NCBI GenBank assembly: GCA_024635735.1
Contig: JAGXII010000070.1
Location: 1-24,401 of the forward strand
DNA length: 24,401 nucleotides
Direction: 5' to 3'
Source: Christiangramia sp.
Lineage (GTDB): Bacteria; Bacteroidota; Bacteroidia; Flavobacteriales; Flavobacteriaceae
In this document: positions 1 to 7,284 of the stretch, piece after piece
Layout: every line of letters begins with the position of its first letter
Numbering within the stretch: position 1 is the first letter of the stretch
Translations under genes and position numbers: made by a program
Notes under the pieces: model-generated
What the model saw: only the letters and a program-made list of their open reading frames with translations
What the model was told of the DNA's origin: nothing
The model's database searches: none

Positions 1-3000
1 CCATTCTGGGCTTCAATTTAAACTACAGTACAGAAGTTCCTTTTCTAACCAGGCTGGTGAATAAGCTGCCTAATATAGATACAGATGTGAAATCGAATGT
101 TTCGGTACGTGGTGAATTCGCTTATTTATTACCCGGAGCGCCAGCTGTTAATGATTTTGACGGAAAGGCAACCACTTATATTGATGATTTTGAAGCAGCT
201 CAGACTTCTATAGATATTAATAATCCTTTGAGCTGGGAACTTTCCAGTGTGCCTATTGGATTTGGAGGTGAATTTGCAAACGGAGATCTTAATGTGGGTT
301 ATAAAAGGGCGAAAATGGCCTGGTATACCATAGATCCTATTTTTTATAGTAATAGTCGTCCAAACGGAATTAGCGATTCTGATATATCGAGCTATGCGGC
401 GAGGAGGGTAGGCTTGAATGAAATCTTTCCGAATACAGATGTGGTGCAGGGGCAACCTCAGGTGGTTTATACCATGGATGTTTCTTATTTCCCCGGAGAG
501 CGGGGACCTTTCAACTATAACCCTGCGGCTGCAGGCTCCAATAGCTTGACAAATCCTGAAGATAACTTCGGGGGAATTATGCGGTCTATTAACACGACCA
601 ATTTTGAACAATCTAATGTTGAATATATCCAGTTCTGGGTAATGGACCCCTACATTTATCCTGAGAATGCCGGTACTAATGGAGGAACAATCAATTTTAA
701 CCTTGGGAATATTTCAGAAGATGTATTGAAAGATGGAAGAAAGCAATACGAAAATGGATTACCTGAAGGAGAGAACGAGGAAAATGTTATAAATACGGCT
801 TTTGGACGTGTACCTGCAGATCAGTCACTAATATACGCTTTTAATACTGAAGGTGATGCAAGAACACAGCAGGATGCCGGATTTGATGGTTTGCTGGATG
901 CCGATGAAGCCCTGAAATTTGGAAATTTTGCCAATCTTGAAGACCCTGCTGCAGATAACTATGAATATTTCCTGAACCGGGAAGGTAATATTATCGATCG
1001 CTACCGAAATTATAATGGTACGCAGGGGAATTCGCCTACACAGGTTACCGATACCAATCGCGGGAATACTACGCTGCCAACAACAGAAGATATGAACCGG
1101 GATAATACCATGAATACCATAAACAGTTATTTTGAATATAAAGTTCCTTTCTTCCCGGGAATGAATATCGATAATAACCAGTACATCACAGATGTTCGGG
1201 AGCTCACCACAACATTACGTAACGGTCAGGAGCTACCGGTTAGATGGATACAGTTTAAAGTCCCAATTTTTGAACCTACCAATGCCGTTGGGGGAATTGC
1301 AGATTTTAGATCCATTCGCTTTATTAGAATGTTCTTATCTGAATTTGAAAATCCAACTCTGCTGAGATTTGGAACCATGGATCTGGTTCGTGGAGATTAC
1401 AGAAGATATACTCAAAGTCTTTTTGAAGATGAAGGGCAGATGGAAAACCCGAATACATCTTTTGAAGTAAATGCGGTGAACATTGAAGAAAATGAAAACC
1501 GTCAGCCGATTCCTTACAAGCTTCCTCCGGGAGTCGTTAGGGAAGAGCTTTATCAAAGCAATACCAATATCAGGCAAAATGAGCAATCACTTTCTTTAAG
1601 TGTTTGTGGCCTTGAACCTCAGGATGCGCGTGCAGTTTATAAGAATTTTCAGATAGATATGAGACAGTATCAAAATCTGGAAATGTTCCTTCATGCTGAA
1701 TCTCTTGTAAACCGAAGACCTTTAAAAGATGGTCAGCTCGTAGCCTTTATAAGAATAGGAACCGATTTTTCCGATAACTTCTATCAAATAGAAATTCCAC
1801 TTTCACCAACTCTTTTTGGAGCAACTACTCCTGAAGAAATATGGCCGGAAGTCAACCGTCTTAATTTAAATCTTGACCTGTTACAACAAATTAAAACAGC
1901 TGTTCTTGGTGATCCCTCGTTAAATTCTACCGAGCTTAATTTCTTCACGGAAGAACTTCAGCAGATAAATGCCGAAGCGCCTTACGATATGGGCAAATTG
2001 CGACTGGGAGTTAAAGGGAATCCAAGTTTTGGGAATGTAAGGCTTCTTATGCTGGGGGTTAAAAATGGAACCCGTATTGATGGTGTCACCGATCTTTGTG
2101 GAGAAGTCTGGTTCAACGAATTGAGATTATCTGATCTTAAAAACGAAGGTGGCTGGGCCGGTGTGGTAAGCGTTGACGGTAACCTGGCCGATTTCGCCAA
2201 TATTTCGGCTACCGGAAGAAGAAGTACAGTAGGCTTTGGAAGTATTGAGCAGGGACCAAACCAGCGAAGCAGGGAAGATCTACAGCAATATGACATGGTC
2301 ACCAATGTTAATATGGGGCAATTGCTTCCGAAAAAATGGGGTGTTAAGATTCCGGTGAATTATAGCAGGGGAGAAGAACTTATTACTCCAAAATACGATC
2401 AGGAATTCCTGGATGTAGAACTGGATACCAGGCTGGCTAATATTCAGGATCCACAGGAAAGAGAGGATGTAAAGAAACAATCTCAGGCTTATACCAAAAG
2501 ACAGAGTATTAATGTTATTGGCTTGCGAAAAGAAAGGCTTGGTGAAAAGAAACCAATGCCTTACGATATTGAAAATTTCGTTTTTTCAACCTCTTATAAT
2601 CAAATTGAACACAGGGACTTTGAAGTTGAAGAAAGTTTGGACCAGAGCGTAAGGGTTGGAGGAACTTATGAATTTAACTTCCCTGATAAAACGGTGGAGC
2701 CTTTAAGAAAAATTACGGTTCTGGATAGTAGTGATTATTTTGCCTTGCTCAGGGACTTCAATTTTAATTATCTGCCATCCAATATAAATGCCAGTTCCAA
2801 TATTTTCAGGCAGTACAACGAACAAAAATTCCGCTCACTGGAACTTACCAGTGAAGACCTTGGTATTCCAACTTTATATCAGAGGAATTTCCTTTTTGAC
2901 TGGCAGTATGGTGTAAATTATAAGCTTACCAAATCTCTGAACTTCGCTTTTAATGCGAGTAATAACCGGATTATAAGAAATTATATTGATGAAGATGGTG

Positions 3001-4769
3001 CCGCAAATAATCAGATAGGAATTTGGGATGATTTTTTCAATATAGGAGACCCCGATCTTCATTATCAAACCATACAGGTGAATTATCAGGTGCCGTTTGA
3101 AAAGATCCCGGTGCTGAGATTTATTAAAGCTACCTATTCCTATACCGGAGATTTCCAGTGGCAAAGAGGTTCCAGGATTTTCCAGACTCTGGAAGGTATT
3201 CCAGATATAGGTAACAGTATTCAGAACTCGAATACGCACCAGATAAATGCCAGCCTTAATATGCAGGATTTGTATAATTATGTGGGTCTTGTAGAAAAGA
3301 AGTCACAGAACACAGGTAGCAGTATAAAGGAAAGGAGCCGCGGCGTTCCCACAATTGGACCGCCCGGAGCAGAAAAAGAGGAGCAGAAACCGGAAGCGCA
3401 GCCTCAGCCAAAAGGAAAAAAAGGTTATAATACCTTTGTGAATATTGTAACAGGAGTAAAGAGTTTGCAGCTTAATTACCGGAACAGTAAAGGGATCTTC
3501 CTTCCCGGTTATACAGAAAGTGTGGGCTTTATGGGAACTTTCAGACCTACCGTAGGTTTTACCTTTGGTTTCCAGGATGAGATCAGGTACATGGCTGCTG
3601 AGCGTGGATGGCTTACTTTATATCAAAGTTTTAATCAGCAATATACTTCAGTGGAAAATGAACAGCTGGATGCTCAGGCAACCCTGGACTTTTTACCTGA
3701 TTTGACCATCGAAGTGAACGGACGAAAAAATTACTCTGAAAATTATTCAGAAAACTATCGTGTAGATCCTGTGACTTTGGAATACCAGCCTTTAACACCT
3801 TATGTATATGGGAATTTCAATATTTCCACCATTCTAATTAAAACAGCTTTCGATCAATCTACTGAAACATCTTCAACAACATTTGAGTTGTTCCGTGAGA
3901 ACAGGCTGGAAATCGCTCGCAGACTTGCAATGGAAAGAGGCTTTGATCCAAATGACTTAGATGAGGATGGCTTTCCGGTAGGAATAAGTAAAAGCAACCA
4001 GGCAGTATTATTACCTGCATTTATCGCTGCCTATTCTGGGAAAGATGCGGGAAGTGTAAAACTGGGACCTTTCAGAAATACTCCTTTGCCAAACTGGACA
4101 GTGAAATACACCGGATTAATGAGATTGGGCTGGTTCCGGGATAAATTCAGAAGATTTTCGGTAAGCCACGGTTACAGGTCAGATTATACTTTGAATCAGT
4201 TCCAGACGAATCTGGAGTATGATCCTTCAAATCCGCAACGGGTTAATCAGTCGGGCGATTATATAAATCCAATTCTCTATTCTAATGTGGTGCTTACCGA
4301 ATTGTTCACGCCGCTGGCCAGAATAGATTTCGAAACCAAAGATAACATCCAGGTGCTTGCGCAGGTTGAGAAAGACAGGTCTCTGGCTTTTAGTTTTGAC
4401 AACAGTCTTCTTACTGAATATAGCGGGAACGAATACACTGTGGGTCTTGGTTACCGTATTAAAGATTTGAAGATTGCGACCAGCCTGGCAGGAAAAAATC
4501 GAATTTTAAGTAGCGATCTTAATTTTAAAGCTGATGTTTCTTATAGAAAGAACCGTACGATCGTAAGATACCTTGATCTTGCAAATAATCAAACTATTTC
4601 CGGTCAGGATATTTGGGCGGTTAATTTTACGGCAGATTACGGGCTTACACGTAATCTTACCGCAAGATTCTATTACGATCACAGTTTTTCAAAGTATGCG
4701 GTTTCTACGGCATTCCCTCAAACTACCATACGATCTGGTTTTACACTCATATATAATTTCGGAAATTAA
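1..4769 (+). CDS. sprA: SprA, type IX secretion outer-membrane translocon (5' truncated by window)
   Basis: The frame is open from base 3 to the TAA at 4767-4769, giving about 1588 visible residues. SprA is usually about 2300-2400 residues, so the signal peptide and first third lie upstream. It is the giant outer-membrane barrel through which type IX secretion (T9SS) substrates, including gliding adhesins, leave the cell. Visible support: the DDFEAAQTSIDI segment near the left edge, the long alternation of amphipathic beta strands separated by Asn/Asp/Tyr-rich turns, and a C-terminus ending in a barrel-like strand (FTLIYNFGN). A low-complexity Lys/Pro/Glu/Gln-rich stretch at about 3340-3425 interrupts the barrel and is probably a periplasmic or surface loop. 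The ORFs on the opposite strand here are shadows. gcvH follows after 61 bp from its own promoter. Identity is secure from family resemblance and neighbours. The GTG at 57 is internal, not the start. Confidence 0.95.
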   Translation, partial: ILGFNLNYSTEVPFLTRLVNKLPNIDTDVKSNVSVRGEFAYLLPGAPAVNDFDGKATTYIDDFEAAQTSIDINNPLSWELSSVPIGFGGEFANGDLNVGYKRAKMAWYTIDPIFYSNSRPNGISDSDISSYAARRVGLNEIFPNTDVVQGQPQVVYTMDVSYFPGERGPFNYNPAAAGSNSLTNPEDNFGGIMRSINTTNFEQSNVEYIQFWVMDPYIYPENAGTNGGTINFNLGNISEDVLKDGRKQYENGLPEGENEENVINTAFGRVPADQSLIYAFNTEGDARTQQDAGFDGLLDADEALKFGNFANLEDPAADNYEYFLNREGNIIDRYRNYNGTQGNSPTQVTDTNRGNTTLPTTEDMNRDNTMNTINSYFEYKVPFFPGMNIDNNQYITDVRELTTTLRNGQELPVRWIQFKVPIFEPTNAVGGIADFRSIRFIRMFLSEFENPTLLRFGTMDLVRGDYRRYTQSLFEDEGQMENPNTSFEVNAVNIEENENRQPIPYKLPPGVVREELYQSNTNIRQNEQSLSLSVCGLEPQDARAVYKNFQIDMRQYQNLEMFLHAESLVNRRPLKDGQLVAFIRIGTDFSDNFYQIEIPLSPTLFGATTPEEIWPEVNRLNLNLDLLQQIKTAVLGDPSLNSTELNFFTEELQQINAEAPYDMGKLRLGVKGNPSFGNVRLLMLGVKNGTRIDGVTDLCGEVWFNELRLSDLKNEGGWAGVVSVDGNLADFANISATGRRSTVGFGSIEQGPNQRSREDLQQYDMVTNVNMGQLLPKKWGVKIPVNYSRGEELITPKYDQEFLDVELDTRLANIQDPQEREDVKKQSQAYTKRQSINVIGLRKERLGEKKPMPYDIENFVFSTSYNQIEHRDFEVEESLDQSVRVGGTYEFNFPDKTVEPLRKITVLDSSDYFALLRDFNFNYLPSNINASSNIFRQYNEQKFRSLELTSEDLGIPTLYQRNFLFDWQYGVNYKLTKSLNFAFNASNNRIIRNYIDEDGAANNQIGIWDDFFNIGDPDLHYQTIQVNYQVPFEKIPVLRFIKATYSYTGDFQWQRGSRIFQTLEGIPDIGNSIQNSNTHQINASLNMQDLYNYVGLVEKKSQNTGSSIKERSRGVPTIGPPGAEKEEQKPEAQPQPKGKKGYNTFVNIVTGVKSLQLNYRNSKGIFLPGYTESVGFMGTFRPTVGFTFGFQDEIRYMAAERGWLTLYQSFNQQYTSVENEQLDAQATLDFLPDLTIEVNGRKNYSENYSENYRVDPVTLEYQPLTPYVYGNFNISTILIKTAFDQSTETSSTTFELFRENRLEIARRLAMERGFDPNDLDEDGFPVGISKSNQAVLLPAFIAAYSGKDAGSVKLGPFRNTPLPNWTVKYTGLMRLGWFRDKFRRFSVSHGYRSDYTLNQFQTNLEYDPSNPQRVNQSGDYINPILYSNVVLTELFTPLARIDFETKDNIQVLAQVEKDRSLAFSFDNSLLTEYSGNEYTVGLGYRIKDLKIATSLAGKNRILSSDLNFKADVSYRKNRTIVRYLDLANNQTISGQDIWAVNFTADYGLTRNLTARFYYDHSFSKYAVSTAFPQTTIRSGFTLIYNFGN

Positions 4770-4780
4770 CGACCGGTTAT

Positions 4781-4810
4781 TTGAACAATTCCGCTAAAAA
4801 GCTAACTTTG
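4781..4810 (+). promoter_or_regulatory. Bacteroidota-type promoter for gcvH
   Basis: A TTG at 4781-4783 (TTTG from 4780) is followed by a 19-nt spacer and TAACTTTG at 4803-4810. This fits the flavobacterial consensus TTG - about 19-21 nt - TAnnTTTG exactly. Transcription would begin about 7 nt later, leaving a short leader before the gcvH ATG at 4831. This suggests gcvH and the genes after it are transcribed separately from sprA. Confidence 0.7.
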
Positions 4811-4830
4811 CGGTCTTATAAAACTATACT

Positions 4831-5211
4831 ATGAATATTCCACAAGAATTAAAGTACACTAAGGACCACGAATGGGTGCGTATCGAAGGTGATACTGCTA
4901 CCATTGGAGTAACAGACTTTGCTCAGGGTGAGCTGGGAGATATTGTTTATGTTGAGGTAGAAACCCTCGATGAAAATCTGGAAAAAGAAGAAGTTTTTGG
5001 AACTGTAGAAGCAGTAAAGACTGTTTCAGATCTTTTTATGCCGGTTTCAGGAGAGATCATTGAATTTAATGACAGCCTGGAAGACGAACCAGAAAAAGTA
5101 AATGATGATCCTTACGGTAAAGGCTGGATGATAAAAGTGAAACTTTCTGATACTTCAGAATTAGATCAGCTTTTATCAGCAGATGAATACAAGGAAGTCG
5201 TTGGTAGCTAG
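4831..5211 (+). CDS. gcvH: Glycine cleavage system H protein
   Basis: This is the lipoyl carrier of the glycine cleavage complex. It shuttles the aminomethyl group between the P, T and L proteins in the cytoplasm. The 126-residue length is normal for the family. The lipoyl-domain hallmark VFGTVEAVKTVSDLFMP is present, with Lys63 as the expected lipoylation site. The C-terminal NDDPYGKGWMIKV is also typical. The ATG at 4831 sits just after a good promoter and starts the usual MNIP.ELKYTKDHEW opening. The gene immediately after sprA is gcvH in several Flavobacteriaceae as I recall, so its place here is syntenic rather than functional. The next gene overlaps its 3' end by up to 29 nt, which suggests translational coupling. 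Confidence 0.97.
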   Translation: MNIPQELKYTKDHEWVRIEGDTATIGVTDFAQGELGDIVYVEVETLDENLEKEEVFGTVEAVKTVSDLFMPVSGEIIEFNDSLEDEPEKVNDDPYGKGWMIKVKLSDTSELDQLLSADEYKEVVGS

Positions 5212-5593
5212 GATCCTTTTATTTTTTTCAATCGTTTATACCTTGCTAATTACCTGGTTGTCTTTAACACATTTGGGTAAAATAAGTATAGGCGGTTTTA
5301 ATCCTACAGACAAAATGCTCCATGCCGGAGCATATTTGTTTTTAGCGCTTTTATGGAATTTTCATTTCATCTTCAAGAGCACGGGTTTTAAGGCATACAG
5401 GTCCAATTTAATTAGGGTGGCCGTGAGCTGTTTAATATTTGGTATGTTAATTGAGGTTTTACAGGGAACGCTAACCAGTTACAGAGATCCCGATTGGCTG
5501 GATATACTGGCTAATTCAACTGGTATAGGCCTTGCTGTTTTATTTTTCCTTGCCATGGCGCCGGCAATAAAAAGATTAAGACAGAAGGTTTAA
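5183..5593 (+). CDS. VanZ-like family membrane protein
   Basis: A 136-residue protein with about four membrane segments (roughly residues 10-30, 46-64, 77-95 and 108-128). It carries the VanZ-family polar pattern: TDKMLHAGAY near residue 42, then E91, Q94, R101, D104, D107 and N111 in the second half (LIEVLQG...RDPDWLDILAN). VanZ confers low-level teicoplanin resistance in enterococci. The role of the many chromosomal homologues in Gram-negatives is unknown, so no resistance function is implied. The start is uncertain. ATG 5183 lies 29 nt inside gcvH, and TTG 5201 would overlap gcvH by only 11 nt and still keep the first membrane helix. It is probably in the gcvH transcript. The first tonB gene begins 29 nt after its stop. 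Confidence 0.85.
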   Translation: MNTRKSLVARILLFFSIVYTLLITWLSLTHLGKISIGGFNPTDKMLHAGAYLFLALLWNFHFIFKSTGFKAYRSNLIRVAVSCLIFGMLIEVLQGTLTSYRDPDWLDILANSTGIGLAVLFFLAMAPAIKRLRQKV

Positions 5594-5622
5594 CAACTAA
5601 TTCTTAGTAACCTTTATTAATT

Positions 5623-6336
5623 ATGAAACCCAAGAAAAACCCGAAAGCCGATCTCAATCGGAAGTGGGTCCTTTTTATCCAGATAGGACTCATTATCGTT
5701 CTCTTTCTCACACTTCAGGCCATTCAGTGGGAATCCAATCGACCCAAAAAGGATGAAACTTCCTTTGTTTCTTTCGATGATCCAATTGAAGAAAGTATTC
5801 CTGTAACTGTAAAGCCGGAAGTTCCACCACCACCACCACCTGCTCCTCAGGTGATAGATGTTATAGAAAATGACGATCCGGAACCGGAAGATGATATTGC
5901 TTCTACTGAGCTAAAGCCTGAAGAAACCTTTGAGCCGGAAGATATCATAGACGCTCCGGTTGAGGAAACACCGGAAAAACTTCCTTTTGAAGTAGTGGAA
6001 CACGTTCCTGTTTTTCCAGGTTGCGAAGGCCTGAAGGAAAATGATGAAAGAAAGGCCTGTATGAGTTCTGAAATAAGTAAGTTTGTGAATAAGAAGTTCA
6101 ATACCAGATTAGGCAGTGAGTTAGGGCTTACTGGTACGAATCTTGTAATAGTAATGTTTGTAGTGAACAGAGAAGGAAGGGTAGAGCAGATCCAAACGCG
6201 AGCTCCGCATCCCGTCCTTGCAAAAGAAGCCGAAAGGGTAATTAATGAATTGCCTGTGATGAAACCCGGTCTTCAAAGAGGAAAACCGGTTCCTGTATCG
6301 TATTCAATACCAATTCGGTTTAAGGTTCAGGACTGA
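5623..6336 (+). CDS. tonB: TonB-family energy transducer, copy 1
   Basis: A 237-residue inner-membrane protein that would pass proton-motive-force energy from ExbB/ExbD to TonB-dependent outer-membrane receptors. In order: a basic cytoplasmic start (PKKNPKADL, residues 3-11), one membrane anchor (about 16-34), a Pro/Glu-rich periplasmic spacer with a proline run near residues 68-76, and a C-terminal TonB domain (about 128-237). The domain includes the Bacteroidota FPGCE...C pair (C134, C146) and the closing LPVMKPG...SIPIRFKV strand region. The ATG at 5623 starts a motif shared exactly with copy 2, which fixes the start. No exbB/exbD are nearby. It lies 29 nt after the VanZ-like gene and is probably co-transcribed with it. 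An imperfect hairpin follows. Confidence 0.93.
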   Translation: MKPKKNPKADLNRKWVLFIQIGLIIVLFLTLQAIQWESNRPKKDETSFVSFDDPIEESIPVTVKPEVPPPPPPAPQVIDVIENDDPEPEDDIASTELKPEETFEPEDIIDAPVEETPEKLPFEVVEHVPVFPGCEGLKENDERKACMSSEISKFVNKKFNTRLGSELGLTGTNLVIVMFVVNREGRVEQIQTRAPHPVLAKEAERVINELPVMKPGLQRGKPVPVSYSIPIRFKVQD

Positions 6337-6350
6337 TTTTTAACGTTTTA

Positions 6351-6384
6351 GAGAATAAGTGAGTTTTTAATCGCTTATTATCTC
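6351..6384 (+). other. Imperfect hairpin between the two tonB genes
   Basis: Arm GAGAATAAGTGA (6351-6362) faces TCGCTTATTATCTC (6371-6384) across an 8-nt loop. It forms 12 pairs including one G-U, with a two-base bulge. A T run (TAGTTTTTT) comes only 10-16 nt later, so as an intrinsic terminator it is weak. It could be a processing site, a partial terminator for tonB copy 1, or chance in AT-rich sequence. Confidence 0.35.
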
Positions 6385-6414
6385 ATATTAATTTAGTTTT
6401 TTAGAAAAAATCTT

Positions 6415-6422
6415 TATTTTAG
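6415..6422 (+). promoter_or_regulatory. Possible -7 element upstream of tonB copy 2
   Basis: TATTTTAG at 6415-6422 differs at one position from TAnnTTTG, followed by the usual GCAACC-type context. The -33 region (TTAG near 6393-6396, about 18 nt upstream) is degenerate. The 110-bp gap is the only sizeable one between vanZ and remB, so a separate promoter for copy 2 is plausible. Confidence 0.3.
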
Positions 6423-6446
6423 CAACCCTTAACAATATAACGCATT

Positions 6447-7169
6447 ATGGAACCTAAGAAAAATCCTAAAGCTGATTTAAAAAGAAACAGTGTACTTTTT
6501 CTGCAGCTGGGTCTTATCGTTGTTCTATTGATTACCTGGCAGGCAATTGAGTGGAAAACTTATGATCCTGACAAAATCGATATTGGACAAGTAAATATGG
6601 ACGCGCTTGATGAAGAAGATGTGCCAGTTACTGAAATGCAGAACACTCCACCTCCACCACCTCCACCGCCACCGGCACCAGAGGTAATTGAAGTTGTGGA
6701 AGATGAAGAAGAAGTTGAAGAAGACGAAATTCAGTCTACTGAGACTAATATGGACGAGATCGTTGAAGTTGCAGAAGTAGTGGAAGCACCGGTAGAAGAA
6801 GAAGTAGAAGATGTTCCATTTGCAGTTATTGAAGATGTGCCAATCTTCCCTGGTTGTGAAAACCTTAAAAATAACGATCAGCGTAAGAAATGTATGAGTG
6901 ATAAGATCAGTAACTTTGTGAACAAAGAGTTTGATACAGATCTTGGAGCAGAACTTGGACTAACCGGTATTAACCGTGTGATCGTTCAGTTTAGAATTGA
7001 TGAAAAAGGTAATATTGGTCAGGTAAGAGCACGTGCGCCTCACCCAAGACTTGAGCAGGAAGCTGCAAGGGTTATCAATAGTTTACCAAAAATGAAGCCT
7101 GGTAAACAGCGTGGTAAACCGGTTGGGGTAATGTATTCTCTGCCAATTGCGTTTAAAGTACAGGACTAA
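6447..7169 (+). CDS. tonB: TonB-family energy transducer, copy 2
   Basis: A 240-residue paralogue of the gene just upstream, with the same layout: a PKKNPKADLKR cytoplasmic start, a membrane anchor at about 16-34, and a run of nine prolines near residues 68-76. A much more acidic spacer follows (dense Glu/Val/Asp, about 80-125), then the TonB C-terminal domain with its Cys pair (near 137 and 149) and the ending MYSLPIAFKVQD. The last residues KVQD are identical to copy 1, so this is a clear tandem duplication. The spacers have diverged while both ends are conserved, suggesting both copies still use the same partners (ExbB/D and receptor TonB boxes). ATG 6447 is fixed by the shared start motif. 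A strong terminator follows the gene. Confidence 0.94.
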   Translation: MEPKKNPKADLKRNSVLFLQLGLIVVLLITWQAIEWKTYDPDKIDIGQVNMDALDEEDVPVTEMQNTPPPPPPPPPAPEVIEVVEDEEEVEEDEIQSTETNMDEIVEVAEVVEAPVEEEVEDVPFAVIEDVPIFPGCENLKNNDQRKKCMSDKISNFVNKEFDTDLGAELGLTGINRVIVQFRIDEKGNIGQVRARAPHPRLEQEAARVINSLPKMKPGKQRGKPVGVMYSLPIAFKVQD

Positions 7170-7190
7170 CATTTTATATATATTATATTT

Positions 7191-7217
7191 AAATCCCGGC
7201 AATTGCCGGGATTTTTT
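7191..7217 (+). terminator. Intrinsic terminator after tonB copy 2
   Basis: A perfect 24-nt inverted repeat (7191-7214) has a GC core CCCGGC/GCCGGG closing a short CAATTG centre, followed directly by a run of six T (7212-7217). It lies 21 nt after the tonB stop. It separates the tonB transcript from the remB-like gene. Confidence 0.9.
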
Positions 7218-7284
7218 ATTTTCCTTAAATGCCCTTTCGGAAAAAATGTATATTACACCCGTTAAACAATAGCCCGCTGTGCGT

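Noticed and set aside
129..611. A 160-codon open frame on the minus strand, and several others opposite sprA (1335-1586, 1982-2305, 2280-2480, 2874-3239).
   Set aside because: They lie wholly antisense to a well-supported gene, show no recognisable domain or start context, and have the composition expected of a reversed barrel-protein gene.
3739..3768. Repeated NYSENYSENY in SprA as a tandem repeat element.
   Set aside because: It is a short in-frame duplication inside a barrel loop with diverged codons, with no sign of a larger repeat array.
7279..7284. GTG at 7279 as start of the remB-like gene.
   Set aside because: ATG at 7285, two codons later, directly begins a normal signal peptide, and the extra residues add nothing.
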